Part shown: positions 22,418 through 34,200 of the stretch, one piece after another
Layout of the letters: every line of letters begins with the position of its first letter
How positions within the stretch are numbered: position 1 is the stretch's first letter
Assembly: GCA_028455995.1 (NCBI GenBank)
Contig: JABELC010000012.1
Span: forward strand, 124,001-188,000
Direction of reading: 5' to 3'
Origin: Scleromitrula shiraiana
Lineage: Eukaryota > Ascomycota > Leotiomycetes > Helotiales > Sclerotiniaceae
Length of the DNA stretch: 64,000 nt
Translations under genes and position numbers: made by a program
The notes under the pieces: model-generated
Database searches by the model: none
Told to the model about the DNA's origin: nothing
What the model saw: only the letters and a program-made list of their open reading frames with translations

Positions 22418-23438
22418 CTACAAATCCTTTCTAAACACCTCCGGGCCCCATGGCTCACTAGTCAAAGACGTCAATCCCTTAATATTTTCGCACGTTTTCC
22501 TTCCGCTCATTGGTCCTGGTGCAGGTATCTTCACTCCTCCCTTATTATATACTTTGCCGGCATCTTTACCTACATCCGCTCCCGATTTAACATTCTTGTC
22601 CTTTCCAGTAATAGCACCCTTTCCATCCTCAGCACTGGCACTCGAAGAGGCAGTTGGAATACTATCGGCGCTTGCTTTTAAAGCTTTGAGTAACGTGACG
22701 GTAGATTCGGGAGTTAAATCTTCGTAGAAATCGTCGTTGATCTGAACCATAGGTGCGTTTACGCAAGCACCCAAACATTCAACTTCGACGAATGTGAAAA
22801 GTCCATCTTTGGTCGTTTGGCCGGGCTTAATTCCGAGATGTCCTTCGATCGCCTTGACAATCGCATCACTTCCACATCCGCCCAATTGGCATGGTGTCTG
22901 TGGCAAAATCTGTCAGTCCTACCCCTCATGCTGTCTGTCATCTATAAGTAAAGCTCACCGTGGTGCAGGCTTGTACATGGAACTTTCCAACCGGACTCCT
23001 GTTGTACATAGTATAGAAAGTGGCGACCTCATAAACTCTCATCGGTGGCATTTCCAACAATCTCGCAACCTCGTTCATAACGCTCAGACTGGTAAATCCA
23101 TGTTGACGTTGACCTAAATCTAAGATGGGCATGACGGCGGCTTTCTTGTATTGGGGAGGATAGCGTTTGAGGATTTCTTCGATGATTTTCTCATTTTGAG
23201 GTGTGAATTTGAAAGGAATGGAGGCATTATTGTCGGGTGTATCGCGGTGCTATATCGTGTTGTGTTAGGAAACTGATTTGAAGAAGCCGGAGCTTGAAAT
23301 TATTTAAAGACGTACAACTTGTAAAGCATCACTGGAAAGTCTGCTGCTGGCACCAAATGATCGGCATTGTGATCTTGAAGCTATGCGTGCTGGTCTGAAT
23401 GCGGATCGAAAGACGAAGGGTGTTATTTTGGACGCCAT
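22418..23438 (-). CDS. nuo-24: NADH:ubiquinone oxidoreductase 24 kDa subunit (NDUFV2/NuoE family)
   Basis: Nuclear-encoded peripheral-arm subunit of mitochondrial complex I that carries the N1a [2Fe-2S] cluster. Exons (minus) 23438-23316, 23249-22959 and 22897-22418 give 297 aa. The N-terminus is an Arg/Ser-rich mitochondrial presequence (MASKITPFVFRSAFRPARIA). Cluster ligands are visible as ACTTTPC (Cx4C) and ECLGAC (Cx3C). Other family blocks are KRYPPQYKKAAVMPILDL and YEVATFYTMYNRSPVGK. The second intron falls inside the first cysteine motif, between ACG and ACA. The C-terminus has a Ser/Ala-Lys linker and the conserved SEPWGPE end. All motifs are intact. Confidence 0.95.
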
Positions 23439-24043
23439 TATAGCGATGTGGAGGCGCAATGGGAGAGAATTGATGTTGAAGGTATTTCTAAGTTCTTGAT
23501 GATGTTGATTGATTTTGGTTCGCCGTATTGGTTTCGGCCGCTATATGATTGGTTGAAATTAATGCGTGGTTAACTTGAGCACGGGTGCGAATATATCAGT
23601 ACAAGCGAGCTATTATCACCCCAAATTGATTGAAATGCGACAAAAGTATGATATTTCTTCAGAATATTAAGCTACTGATCATCCTCACAAGTATATTTAT
23701 CAAGTCTGAGATATTTCCAGTGTTAGTTTGACGCCTCGAGAGCTCAGAAGTTTCTACGAAATGAATAACAACTACCGGTAGGAGCTTTGGTAGGTTGCTG
23801 GTTACAAAATGCTTCTTGAGTTGTCCAGAATCTCTTCCATATATATTGATCCCCCTTTCAATCCTTTCCCGACGTTTTAATACCATTGGAGTAACGATAG
23901 TATCACTTCGTCATTACTAGCATACAAGATTGTACATTTCATCCCCTGATCCAGCAATCTCATGAAAGTTTTGATGCCCTAATCAATTCCCATTTCTTGA
24001 ACAAAACAACCTCAGCAGGGCAGACTCTACGTCAAGCTCCTAC
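23439..24043. other. intergenic (upstream of complex I subunit)
   Basis: No supported gene; 5' region of the minus-strand complex I gene and 3' side of the aquaporin relic. Confidence 0.5.
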
Positions 24044-25249
24044 CTAGGATTCCATACTGCTTCTTTTGTCTCTATGATATGGTGGTACAAAATGATATAC
24101 GGAATTCTGCACTATCGCACCTGTCACCGAACCCAACCACCAGATCCATTGGTCTAATTCCATTGTCAGGCAATCACTACAACATGAGAATGATATTCAA
24201 ACTTACATTGAAGATTTCCTCTCGTAACAGCAACGCAAAACATCTTCCTGGGTTCATCTGAGCTCCTGGGTATCCAGCCGCAAGGCCTACGGTAGCAAAG
24301 GAAGTCAGACCAAGTGAGCAGCCCACTAGAAGGGGACCAAGTCGAGGACCAAATAGTTGGACTTGTCGAGGATCCAGTCCTACGCCAAAAGAGAGAAACC
24401 TTGTGGTGTTAGAAAGTTTCAAGGGGCTGATAACGAGTAAGAGCAAACAATAAAATAAATGTTGACATCGATTCCAACAAATAAGCTTGGCCACTGCTGG
24501 CTACTGTTGTGTTAAGAAAGCATCATCCTCCTTCAAACCTGTTTGTATATTAGTAAGATATGACTGGAGTTTGAACTTGGACTCGAGGAAACGTGAAAAG
24601 GAACTATCGATACATACATTTGCGTCCCTTTTGCTCCCAGACTCCCTCTAATTAGGCCTCCAGCAAGCGCTGCTCCCAAAGTTTGTCCTACCATGTACAA
24701 AATTCCTCTCGAAAACCCTGTATGTCCCGCGAGTACTGTCTCAAAAGTAAAAATAGGATTGATATGGCCACCAGAAGCGGGGGCCAATGCGGATATCAAA
24801 AGCCACAACAGAAAAATATTCGTCACTCCGACATAAGGCGCTACTTGCTTGGTATCGAAATTAACAATGGTGATAGTGATCATGGCTGAGAGGTAGCACA
24901 AGCAAGTCGACCCAAGGAACTCGGTAAACTTAATTGATGCAAAGAGAATTGGGTTATGGCTTGGCTCCATATCATTGGTTGTGTGATGGAGTACTTACAG
25001 CACTTTTTCAGATACATATATCATTCCAGCCGTCGGTAAAGTATGCATGAATACGATCCCATCCCACATGTCTTCTCGACGATGATCTTCTCGGAGATTT
25101 GATGCGAAAGATCCGGGATACTGTGCGGGTGCAGATGGTACTAATAATTGAGTTTGAGATTCATTACTGTGTAGGCCATTCGACTGGTTTGGCATTGGAA
25201 GAGGGAGGGTTGTTCTCTCTTTTGCAGCATCCATCATCATCATCATCAT
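24044..25249 (-). pseudogene. X-intrinsic-type aquaporin (MIP family), disrupted
   Basis: Major intrinsic protein with six membrane segments. The first pore box reads HINPIFT and the second QMNPGRC. The Cys after NPxR is characteristic of X-intrinsic proteins. Other blocks are SAMITITIVNF, ILYMVGQTLGAALAGG, LLESMSTFILLF-LSFGVGLDPRQ and, in the last exon, QWIWWLGSVTGAIVQ. The start is an ATG run at 25249 (six Met). Two lesions are visible. In the frame leading into the conserved CFLN segment, TGA sits at 24525-24523. After RCF the frame must shift by one base near 24233-24236, because only the shifted frame gives AVTRGNLQ and meets the phase of the last exon (ending TAG at 24044). An alternative acceptor (CCAG before CAGTGG) could bypass the TGA but not the shift. 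The first intron phase is also awkward. An assembly error is possible. Confidence 0.75.
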
Positions 25250-26533
25250 TGGGGGCAAATATCATTGATTGTGCATGAAGGCGATTCATCGAAGGTTTTC
25301 TTAAAGTATATTGGGTGGCTAATGCATAGGGATGAATAAGCGGAAGCGAGGACGAGGGTACTGAAATTTAGCAGGGTCTTTCTAATGCGATGCTCGCCGA
25401 CCCGAATCAAACGATTCGATATTGATAACTTCCATCTACATAAGATAACTTCATGTACATCCGGAAATTCAATGGGCCGGTGGATTTTTTCTACAGGATA
25501 TCTGAAGAATGCAACCATTCATTGGTCTGACATAATTGCCGTTGAATAGCAAACAAAGGGCAAGCAAATACCCCTCTTCACCCACAGACCTCTCTCTTTA
25601 TGGCGTTAATAATAATAGAAAACTATAAATGGAGATTTTAACAATAGAGACAGAGAAAATAGTGCCTACATTCTCTTTGATATGAGGTCTACAAGCTCGT
25701 ATTGTACATGCTGAAGTCTTCTCACTGTATATAGACCACACCTCAAGCCAACTATCAAAGCGGATATCTTGTCCTTTTTTTTCTATATTAATCTCCATCT
25801 TCCTTTCACATTCTACTATGAAGTAAGTGGAAGGCAATCTATTTATTAACCCTCCAGATAAGTAAAGACTAAGTCGTAAGGAAACATCCGTCTATCAAGT
25901 ACATGCCATATACACTTGTCCGCTCAGATTTTCCTACCGAATCTCATATTTATCTCATGATTAAATCTAGGTCCAGCCAATAACCACGAAGTCGTGCTGT
26001 GCAACCTTACACAACATTCTTTGAAGCCCAATGGGAGAGTTTTTATGCCAATCCTACCTGCAAGAGCCGGGGCATCTAAGGATGGAATTTCCCGTCCTGG
26101 ATGCAAGTGCGTTCGGGAAAACAACTCGCTCGATGATACCTGCATAGTGAGCACAGTTTGTGGAGAATAAAGTCATTATTTAAATTGCTTGCTTCATTTC
26201 AATTCGAACTAAGTTGGAGATCTATTGGTAGGTGGGGTGGTAAATACCACTTGTATTGATGGAGAGCTACTTACCGCATCAGGATAAACTCGAGTAAGTT
26301 GTAATATAATTCACAAGGGACTTATTAGCGAACAGTTTATTAACCGATTTTTACATGTGAGCTGTTTCTCATTTCAATGCCAAGCAGTACTGGTATGGTA
26401 CGTACTATCTTGGTTCACTGCACTTTTTACAGGGAAAGGATTTAAAATAAAACGTTGATATATTAAAAAGGACTGGATTACTTACCGATGAGTTATTAGA
26501 TGATGAATGATGTAGGATGTGTTCTACCTATGA
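25250..26533. other. intergenic, 1.3 kb without a supported gene
   Basis: Upstream region of the aquaporin relic; an open frame at 25924-26154 (minus) has no recognised domain and is not called. Confidence 0.45.
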
Positions 26534-27151
26534 TCATTGTTTGTCCAAAATAGCCAAAATAGTCGTGTTATGTTTCAGTGAAAAAGCTTCATCTTCAGGA
26601 GTCAAAGCTCTTCCAGTACGATCAATCTCAGCTTGTCTTCTCAAACACTCCTCCCACTTTCTTGTCTCGAGTAGAAATCTCAATCTAACGCTCTCCAATC
26701 CTTCCTTCTCCTCGGAGGACGTAGTCGGATCAGCAAATATAGAGGCGAACTCTGCGCGGGTTTCAACAATTTGAGTATTGATATAATCCAACATATAATC
26801 ATGGACGTTTGTAAAACGACCAATTGTGAAAGGATGGAGTCTCTCACCATCTAGATATTGAAGGCCATTCCTCTCGCAGAGAGCGTTATCACTGAGAGCA
26901 CTGGGACGATACCCATTTTTCCACTCCAAGACCGTCTTGATGCGAGCGTTGACGGCAACCTGTTGCTCGTCTGCATCTATCTCGTCGGTCTGACGAGCTT
27001 CTTTGCATGTCTTGCATTCAGGCCTTACGAAGCGGCGTCCATTGATAGAATGGACGGCGGATTCGCGCTCGGGATATGCGTCGCAGGTGTCGACGAGTTT
27101 GTACTCTTTTTCGTTGCATTTAGCACATCGGTGAACGCTTCCCCAACACAT
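26534..27151 (-). CDS. hypothetical protein with Cys-pair motifs
   Basis: Single exon, 205 aa, not recognised by name. The N-terminal 55 residues carry CAKC, a lone Cys in DTCDAYPE and CKTC, which could form a zinc ribbon or knuckle. The rest is helical and charged, with conserved-looking blocks LEWKNGYRPSALSDNALCE and FTNVHDYMLDYINTQIVE. No signal peptide or membrane segment. Uncharacterised fungal proteins of this general type, with a Cys-rich N-terminus and a helical C-terminus, are common. The ATG at 27151 is the only start before upstream stops. Confidence 0.6.
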   Translation of the reverse strand: MCWGSVHRCAKCNEKEYKLVDTCDAYPERESAVHSINGRRFVRPECKTCKEARQTDEIDADEQQVAVNARIKTVLEWKNGYRPSALSDNALCERNGLQYLDGERLHPFTIGRFTNVHDYMLDYINTQIVETRAEFASIFADPTTSSEEKEGLESVRLRFLLETRKWEECLRRQAEIDRTGRALTPEDEAFSLKHNTTILAILDKQ

Positions 27152-27895
27152 GTTGAAATATTTTTGATTGAGGTTTGAACTTACGGTTTAGGTATGGGTT
27201 TTTGGTATTGGTGGTATTTTTGTATGATTATTTTGTCTGATTGTCTTGTCCGATTGTTTTGTGTGTTTATTTTTTGTGTTTGAAATTCTATCTCCAGGAA
27301 AACTCGAGCAAGATATATAGCCAAAACAATCTCATTGTTAAAACAATCTTTCTTTTATTAGATCTCGGGTTCTTTATTATAGAAAGGTTTCTTTCTAAAA
27401 CCATATATAGACTTTCTTCATCCTTAATGCTTTCTTTAGATGACGATAAAGAATTCTTTATATATCTTTGTGTCGTTTGTTCAACTCCAACCTATCGGAA
27501 CATTTGCATCTACATGCGTTAGCTTGATCGGTACTTGTCCCTTGGCACAATAAAACCCCTGTATCTACAAGCAAGGTTAAGCCCGTGATGGCTTCACCCA
27601 GAAAATCACATTGGCCCAGGAACCTGCATGGCTGCACAGTAATGGCGTCACGAGTATATGTATGCTAGAAGATCTGCATGTAAATTGGTGGTGTGATATT
27701 TCTACGAATATGAGGGGATATACAAAGCTACCAGTCCATATATACTCCCCCAACCCCTCCACCCAAACCCCATTCGATCGATTTCCTCCCTCCCTCCCTC
27801 AACCTAAAACCCAAAACATACCCATCAATTACTCCATATCATCTTCCCAACTCATCTCCATTAGCTAATACACACTTCAACTTCCATTCTATACA
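27152..27895. other. divergent intergenic region
   Basis: Shared upstream region of the minus-strand Cys-motif gene and the plus-strand MARVEL-type gene. No coding sequence is supported. Confidence 0.5.
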
Positions 27896-28730
27896 ATGAC
27901 AGCCAGCGAAGTCACCCAAGTGATCCTCCGCTTCTTCGAACTATCATGCGCTGCCATCGTCGCCGGCCTAATCGGCTGGTACCTCGAGAAGACCAAAAGC
28001 GTATCAGCCTGGACGCAGGGCCGGTTCATTTTCACGGAAGTCATCGCCGTTCTGGCGGTGTTATACACGCTTGTGTTGTTTTTCCCAATCGATGCTTCGT
28101 TTAGTCATTGGCCTGTTGATTTTGTGTTGTTTATTCTTTTTTTGGTTGCTTTTGGTTTGTTGGCTGATGTATGTTGTTGCTGCTACTCGTGATATATGAT
28201 GGCTTTAGATGAGACATTAGGATACTAAGCCGGTGTGTGAATAGATCTTTGCGTCGAAGAATTGTGGCAGTGTTTTTAATGTGAGTATACTATGTTGTTC
28301 AATTTTACCATTTTCAACCTTCATCTTCGTTTGCTCGTTTCAATCTACACTGGTCTTGATCGTCTATTATGGAAATACCTCAGCTTCTTTCTCTGAGCCC
28401 CTTCTAAATATGCAATTACTAAGTCTGTCATCATCTAGTGGTACGGCGTATTCGGTGACTCCACCTGCGCGAAATTTAAAGCCGATCTGGCATTCCTCTT
28501 CATCGGCTCTCTCCTCTTCCTAGGAAGCGCTTTCCTCGTATGCTCCTTCCCATCTACTCCATTTCCAATCCTTCGTTACCATGCAGATACTAATAGTGAG
28601 ATCGCCCATGTAGGGATTCTGGATCCTGCGACGTCGGGCAAGAATGACTCCTACTACGGCTCCTACTGCAGAAGTTGAGAATGGAATTCCCAGACCGAGA
28701 AAGAAGTGGTTTCGTTCCTCGCATGTCTAG
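27896..28730 (+). CDS. MARVEL-type four-helix membrane protein
   Basis: Exons 27896-28168, 28245-28280, 28439-28537 and 28614-28730 join in phase 0 at every junction and give 174 aa. Four hydrophobic helices are clear: LRFFELSCAAIVAGLIGWYL, FTEVIAVLAVLYTLVLFF, FVLFILFLVAFGLLAD and ADLAFLFIGSLLFLGSAFLG. A short luminal loop with two Cys (NCGSVFNWYG and DSTCAKFKADLAF) matches the fungal MARVEL-domain pattern. The C-terminus is basic (RRRARM, RPRKKW). The family acts in membrane apposition and eisosome-like plasma membrane domains; the specific role is unknown. The 36 bp second exon explains why no long ORF shows here. Confidence 0.8.
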
Positions 28731-29235
28731 ATGTTATTTGGAGTTGTGAGGACCGACTGGGACTTGTTGATCGTGATTCGTATACTTGGATCGATAGTTT
28801 CTTATAGTCGTTCACACTCGTACCTTGGTTCGTTTTATCATTCTAGGTTTTTGTTCGAATAGGGGGGTACTAGTAATAATCGTGCTCTTCGATGGATGTA
28901 ATAGAAGACGATGCGGTCTGATGACGATCTCATTCACGTTGAGTTGGTGTGCTACAGTTGCACGTATGTTTCCGCTTTTGACGTATGGAAATTTTTTAAT
29001 ACCCTCAATACTTGCTTATACTTCTGTCCCGGGTTTACCATTTGTTATGTTAGGTTCCATGAATTGAATGACTACAATCCAATTATACAAAAGCCAACAT
29101 ATCATATCATATTTGACAAATGTGGGATGTGTGCTAAAAAACGCTTTCTAAATTTAGATCTTTGTATCGAGTAACACTCAAGCTATATACAACATACATA
29201 TTCACATTCCCATGTATATCCATTTTTCAACTCCT
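28731..29235. other. convergent 3' intergenic region
   Basis: No gene supported between the MARVEL-type gene and the DnaJ gene. Confidence 0.5.
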
Positions 29236-30623
29236 TCATAGCTCATCCTTCCCACTAGCAACCGGAGTCTCGGGCCTCCCACTATCCTTTTGCAAATCTA
29301 CACCATTCTTCTTCCTCCACTTTTCCCACAATGCCCAGAAATCTTTCTCCATACCCTTCTCCATTTGATCGGGTAATACAACTGTATACTCGACTACCAA
29401 ATTACCGAATTCCGTCTTGTGGTAAACACTATCTCCATCCTCATGCCATTTTGGCATTCCCTCCCCAGTGACATGTTCCACGTGGCCTGGCTGTACACTT
29501 TGTCCGCGCTCCCTCGATAATTGAACAATATGACCATCGAGATGAGTTAGATTTCTCGTCCAAGATCCCATCCATGCTTCTCTCAATGAAAGAATTTCTC
29601 TCCAATACAAATCATCACCTTTGCGCCGGAAAAATGTTCCATCCACTTTAAGCTCATTATCTTCTTCCAAATTCGCTTCCTTTTCGACCAAAGTAACGTG
29701 CAAATCACCTGCAACCCAGTCGGGACTTTCATCGGCTTCGTTCTCGTAGTTGAGCATTCGTCCTTTGGGTGCGCCGCGCTCGATTACCAATTGATGTGTT
29801 TGCACTTTTCGTACTACTCGGCTGCCAGAACAGACTGGACATTTATGTTTGATGGTTTTTCCTTGTCCGTCACAATGATCGCATTTTACTTGCACTTGTT
29901 GGAAGATTCCGGGGGCGAGCTGATGCTTCTTTACTTGAACACCGTGTCCATGGCATGCGTGACAAGTGTCGACTTGTCCATCTGCCGATCCTGTACCCTC
30001 GCATTCCTCACAGATCATTTGTTTTTCCAATTGAAATTCGGTAGTATGGCCGTTGTAGAAGTCGCGCAGAGGAATGCCTACTCGGACTTCCATGTCTGGT
30101 CCTCGTCGTTGTCCGGGTTGATGTCCAAAATGTCCCCCTCCGCCGAAGAATCTGGAGAATAGATCGAATGGATCATGATGTCCTCCTCCACCTCCTCCCT
30201 GCTGTCTCTGTTTTAATCCTTCATATCCATATTGATCGTATATTTTACGAGTCTCGGGAACCGATAGAGCTTCATATGCTTCTGCTACTTCAACAAACTT
30301 CTGCTTGGCCGTATCATTTCCTCTGAGCAAAGTTTATTAGCATAAATTGAAACAGGGCTTCAGAGTAAACATACGGATTCTTGTCCGGGTGATACTTCTT
30401 ACTCAAAGTTCGATATGCGCGCTTGATATCTCGCTCAGAAGCTTGCTTGTCTATTCCTAGAAGCTGGGACGGAATTAGCACCTACTTTGTTCCACCAAGT
30501 AGAAAATCCCTCGGGAGACTGCATATAGTAGAAAATTTCCAATGAATTTACCTTATAAAAGTCCTCAGCACAAGCAGCTAATTGAAGCATACATAGTAGC
30601 AGTAAAGCACTGGGGAACCACAT
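29236..30623 (-). CDS. scj1: ER-lumen DnaJ/Hsp40 co-chaperone (Scj1-like)
   Basis: Class I J-protein that partners the ER Hsp70 (Kar2/BiP). Exons (minus) 30623-30552, 30463-30375 and 30322-29236 give 415 aa. The domain order is signal peptide (MWFPSALLLLCMLQLAACA), J-domain with KYHPDKN (HPD), a G-rich linker (QQGGGGGGHHDPFD), then four CxxCxGxG zinc-finger repeats (CEECEGTG, CHACHGHG, CDHCDGQG, CPVCSGSR), the C-terminal substrate-binding fold, and the C-terminal tetrapeptide KDEL for ER retrieval. The introns fall right after the signal peptide and inside the J-domain. It lies divergent to the Prp2 gene. Everything needed for function appears intact. Confidence 0.95.
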
Positions 30624-31237
30624 ATTTGCGCAGGATGCGCTCTCGAGGAGCTTAAATCCTTTTCTTTACACGAATTGATTATATAGAATTGGATGAATTC
30701 ATGTATATAATATCTGGTGCAAGATAAGTTGTAGGAAAGAATTAATATATTTTTTGAGCTTGGTAGACAAATAAATGTTTTAACAAGCTGTAGTAGCTGT
30801 AGTAGCTGTAGTTGTTTCCTCCAAAACTACTCGTACTTATTATTTACCTAGGAATAATATTTATAAATTCCTAAAATGTACTCGAGTAATAAAAGATACC
30901 ACGTTGGTCTGATTGATAAAGTTCGATAAGAAGGATGACAAGAATTTAATAAATTTGGTAATAAATTTGGTAACTAAACTTTTTTATAGAATACGGTAAC
31001 CATACTAAGCTAAATATGCTAAATTGGGAAAGCTTCAATATTTTGATATTAGTATTTGCTTGGGAAACTCGATAACATTACATTCATAGAGTAGACAAGG
31101 CGAAGATTTTAGTATTGGAAACCTACACCTGTCTTTCTGAAGTATTTTCAAATTTCTTTTTACCTTCTTTCTCCAAGTTTACGTCGTTGATACCCTCTCA
31201 ATTCCTCTTTAAGCTTTGCGATCGAATTGTTCACAAA
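30624..31237. promoter_or_regulatory. shared divergent promoter region (DnaJ / Prp2)
   Basis: About 600 bp between two divergent start codons. It contains a GTAGTAGCT tandem repeat at 30788-30812 and long AT-rich tracts. No single core element was identified. Confidence 0.4.
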
Positions 31238-34200
31238 ATGTCCGGCAAAAAGTATGCATTTCTTCCTATGGAAGATGATGATTTAGGTCCAACAAAAGTT
31301 GTAGAAAAGAAGAAAGAGAAGCGTAGACATGGGGAAAAATCAAAGTCATCATTATCATCATCATCATCAGCATCAAAGAGAGAACAACATACAACACGCG
31401 AAAGGAGTCGAGAACGATTACCCCGTAGTGAGCGCGATTTAGAATATCGATCAAAACCGAGTCGAAGGCGCAATGCGAACGATGATGATTATGAGGATCG
31501 ATGGGGAGATGAAGAGCAGGTTACTGAAGAAGAGGAAGAAGTAGAATTTAAGGAGTCTGCTTCAAAGAGAGTAAAAGTGGAACATGCGACAGAAGAGGAT
31601 GATGGATTGTCAGAGGGGGAAAGGGAAAGGAGGAAAGATCAGGCCGAGAAAGAAGCTTTCACTCAACGATTACTTTCGAAAGATTCCGATAAATCGAAAA
31701 AAATAGTGGAGGATAGGTCATCTACAAAAGAAGGAGGTATACTTGCGCAACGAAGACGATTGGCAGAAGATGCAGCTGCTAGAAATGTCGCGTTACCAGA
31801 TCTTAGAGAAAGGTCGAGACAGGAGTATCTCAAGAAGCGCGAAGCCGAACGATTGGCTCTTTTGAGGATACAAGTCAAAGAAGAAACGGAGGAGCTGCGG
31901 AGAGGAGGAAAACTGTCGGAAAGAGAGAAGGCAGAGTTTGCGAAGAACAGAGAGGTTTTGCGATTGGCGGAAGAACGATTACGAATTGACGATCATTTAG
32001 ATGGTTATGCTATGCCAGAGGATTATATCACGGAGAAGGGAAAGATTGATCGGAAGAAGAAAGAGGAGGCTATGTATAAACGCTATGTCGAAAGAGATGA
32101 ATACGGGCAAGAGAAATATGTGACAGAACAGGAGGAATGGGAAAGGGAGCAAGCAGCAAAAGCTAAGGCCCAAATTCAGAGCCGAGAACGAGTTGATGAA
32201 GGGGAATATGATTACGTATTGGATGAGGACCAGGGGATTAAATGGATTATGGATTCTAAGTTACCCGGAGAAGGAAAGGGCATGACTGCCGAGGAACGTT
32301 TTCAAGCAGAACAGATCGATGCTGCTGCGAAGAAAGCTCTATCCATGGAAGATACCAGAAAAAGTTTACCTATATATGCCTACAGGGACGAGTTCTTGGC
32401 GGCCCTAGAACAATATCAGATTCTTGTTATTGTGGGAGATACTGGTAGTGGAAAGACTACCCAATTACCGCAATATCTTCATGAAGCCGGATATACCAAA
32501 GACGGACTGAAAGTTGGATGTACGCAACCACGTCGTGTAGCAGCGATGAGTGTTGCTGCTCGTGTGGCTGATGAGATGGGGGTTAAAGTTGGTCATGAGG
32601 TCGGTTATTCGATTCGTTTTGAAGACAATACAAGCGACAAGACTATCTTGAAATACATGACGGATGGTATGCTACTAAGAGAGTTCATGACAGAACCCGA
32701 TCTTGGTGGTTACTCTGCTCTCATGATTGACGAAGCACACGAAAGAACTGTGCATACCGATATATTGCTTGCTCTGATCAAAGATCTTGCACGTGAGAGG
32801 CCGGAGCTCAAACTACTCATTTCTTCAGCTACCATGAATGCGGCTAAGTTTTCTGAATATTTTGACGATGCTCCTGTCTTCAATATCCCGGGTCGAAGAT
32901 ACCCCATCGACATTCACTATACGCCACAACCGGAAGCTAACTATCTAGCTGCCGCAATCACTACAGTTTTCCAGATCCACACTACTCAAGGCAAAGGAGA
33001 CATTTTGATATTCTTAACGGGTCAAGATGAAATCGAAGCAGCCGAACAGAACATATTGGAAATGTTACAAAAACTCGGAAGTCGAGTTCCAGAGCTTGTA
33101 ATATGTCCCATCTATGCAAATCTTCCCCCGGAATTACAAAGTAAAATCTTTGAGCCCACTCCCGATGGTGCACGGAAAGTGGTCTTGGCCACGAATATTG
33201 CTGAAACCAGTTTGACTATCGATGGTATTGTATATGTCATTGATCCTGGATTTGTCAAAGAAAACATCTACAACCCGGCAACTGGCATGTCTAAATTGGT
33301 AGCCGTTCCATGTTCCCGTGCTTCGGCTAATCAAAGAAGTGGTCGTGCCGGTCGTGTTGGCCCAGGAAAATGCTATAGATTATATACCAAATGGGCATTT
33401 ATGAATGAGATGGAAGAAAGTACCACACCCGAGATTCAAAGAACGAATTTAAACGGTGTGGTGCTGCTTCTCAAATCTCTAGGTATCAACGACCTTCTCG
33501 AATTCGAGTTCATGGATCCTCCGCCTACTGAAACTCTGATCGGAGCTCTCAACCAGCTTTTCGCCTTACAAGCATTGAATCATCAAGGAGAACTTACTAA
33601 GCTTGGTCGACAGATGGCTGAATTTCCCACGGATCCTATGTTAGCTAAAGCTATTCTAGCTGCTGATAAACTCGGCTGTGTTGAAGAAGTTCTTTCGATC
33701 GTCTCTATGCTATCAGAATCATCCTCCTTATTTTTCCGTCCCAAAGACAAGAAAATATACGCCGACAGTGCCCGTGCTCGATTCACCATCAAAGAAGGAG
33801 GCGATCATCTTACCCTCCTTAATATTTGGAATCAATGGGTTGACAGTGATTTTAGCTTCATATGGGCCAAGGAAAACTTCCTACAACAACGTTCTCTAAC
33901 CCGTGCACGCGATGTACGTGACCAGCTGGCGAAACTATGTGACCGTGTTGAAGTTACTCTTTCAACATGCGGTGCAAACGATCTTCCCCCAATCCAAAAG
34001 GCCATCACTGCCGGATTCTTCGCCAATTCCGCAAGATTGCAACGAGGTGGTGATAGTTATCGTACGGTGAAGAATAACACCACGGTTCATATTCATCCAA
34101 GTTCGGTGTTGATGGATAGTAATCCACCGATCAAAATGTTAATTTATTTCGAATTGGTGCAGACGTCGAAGGAGTATATGAGGAGTTGTATGCCAATCAA

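Noticed and set aside
25924..26154. 76-codon minus-strand frame in the aquaporin upstream region
   Set aside because: No domain, no neighbouring exon that would extend it.
29698..30162. 154-codon plus-strand frame inside the DnaJ gene
   Set aside because: Antisense shadow of a well-supported conserved gene.
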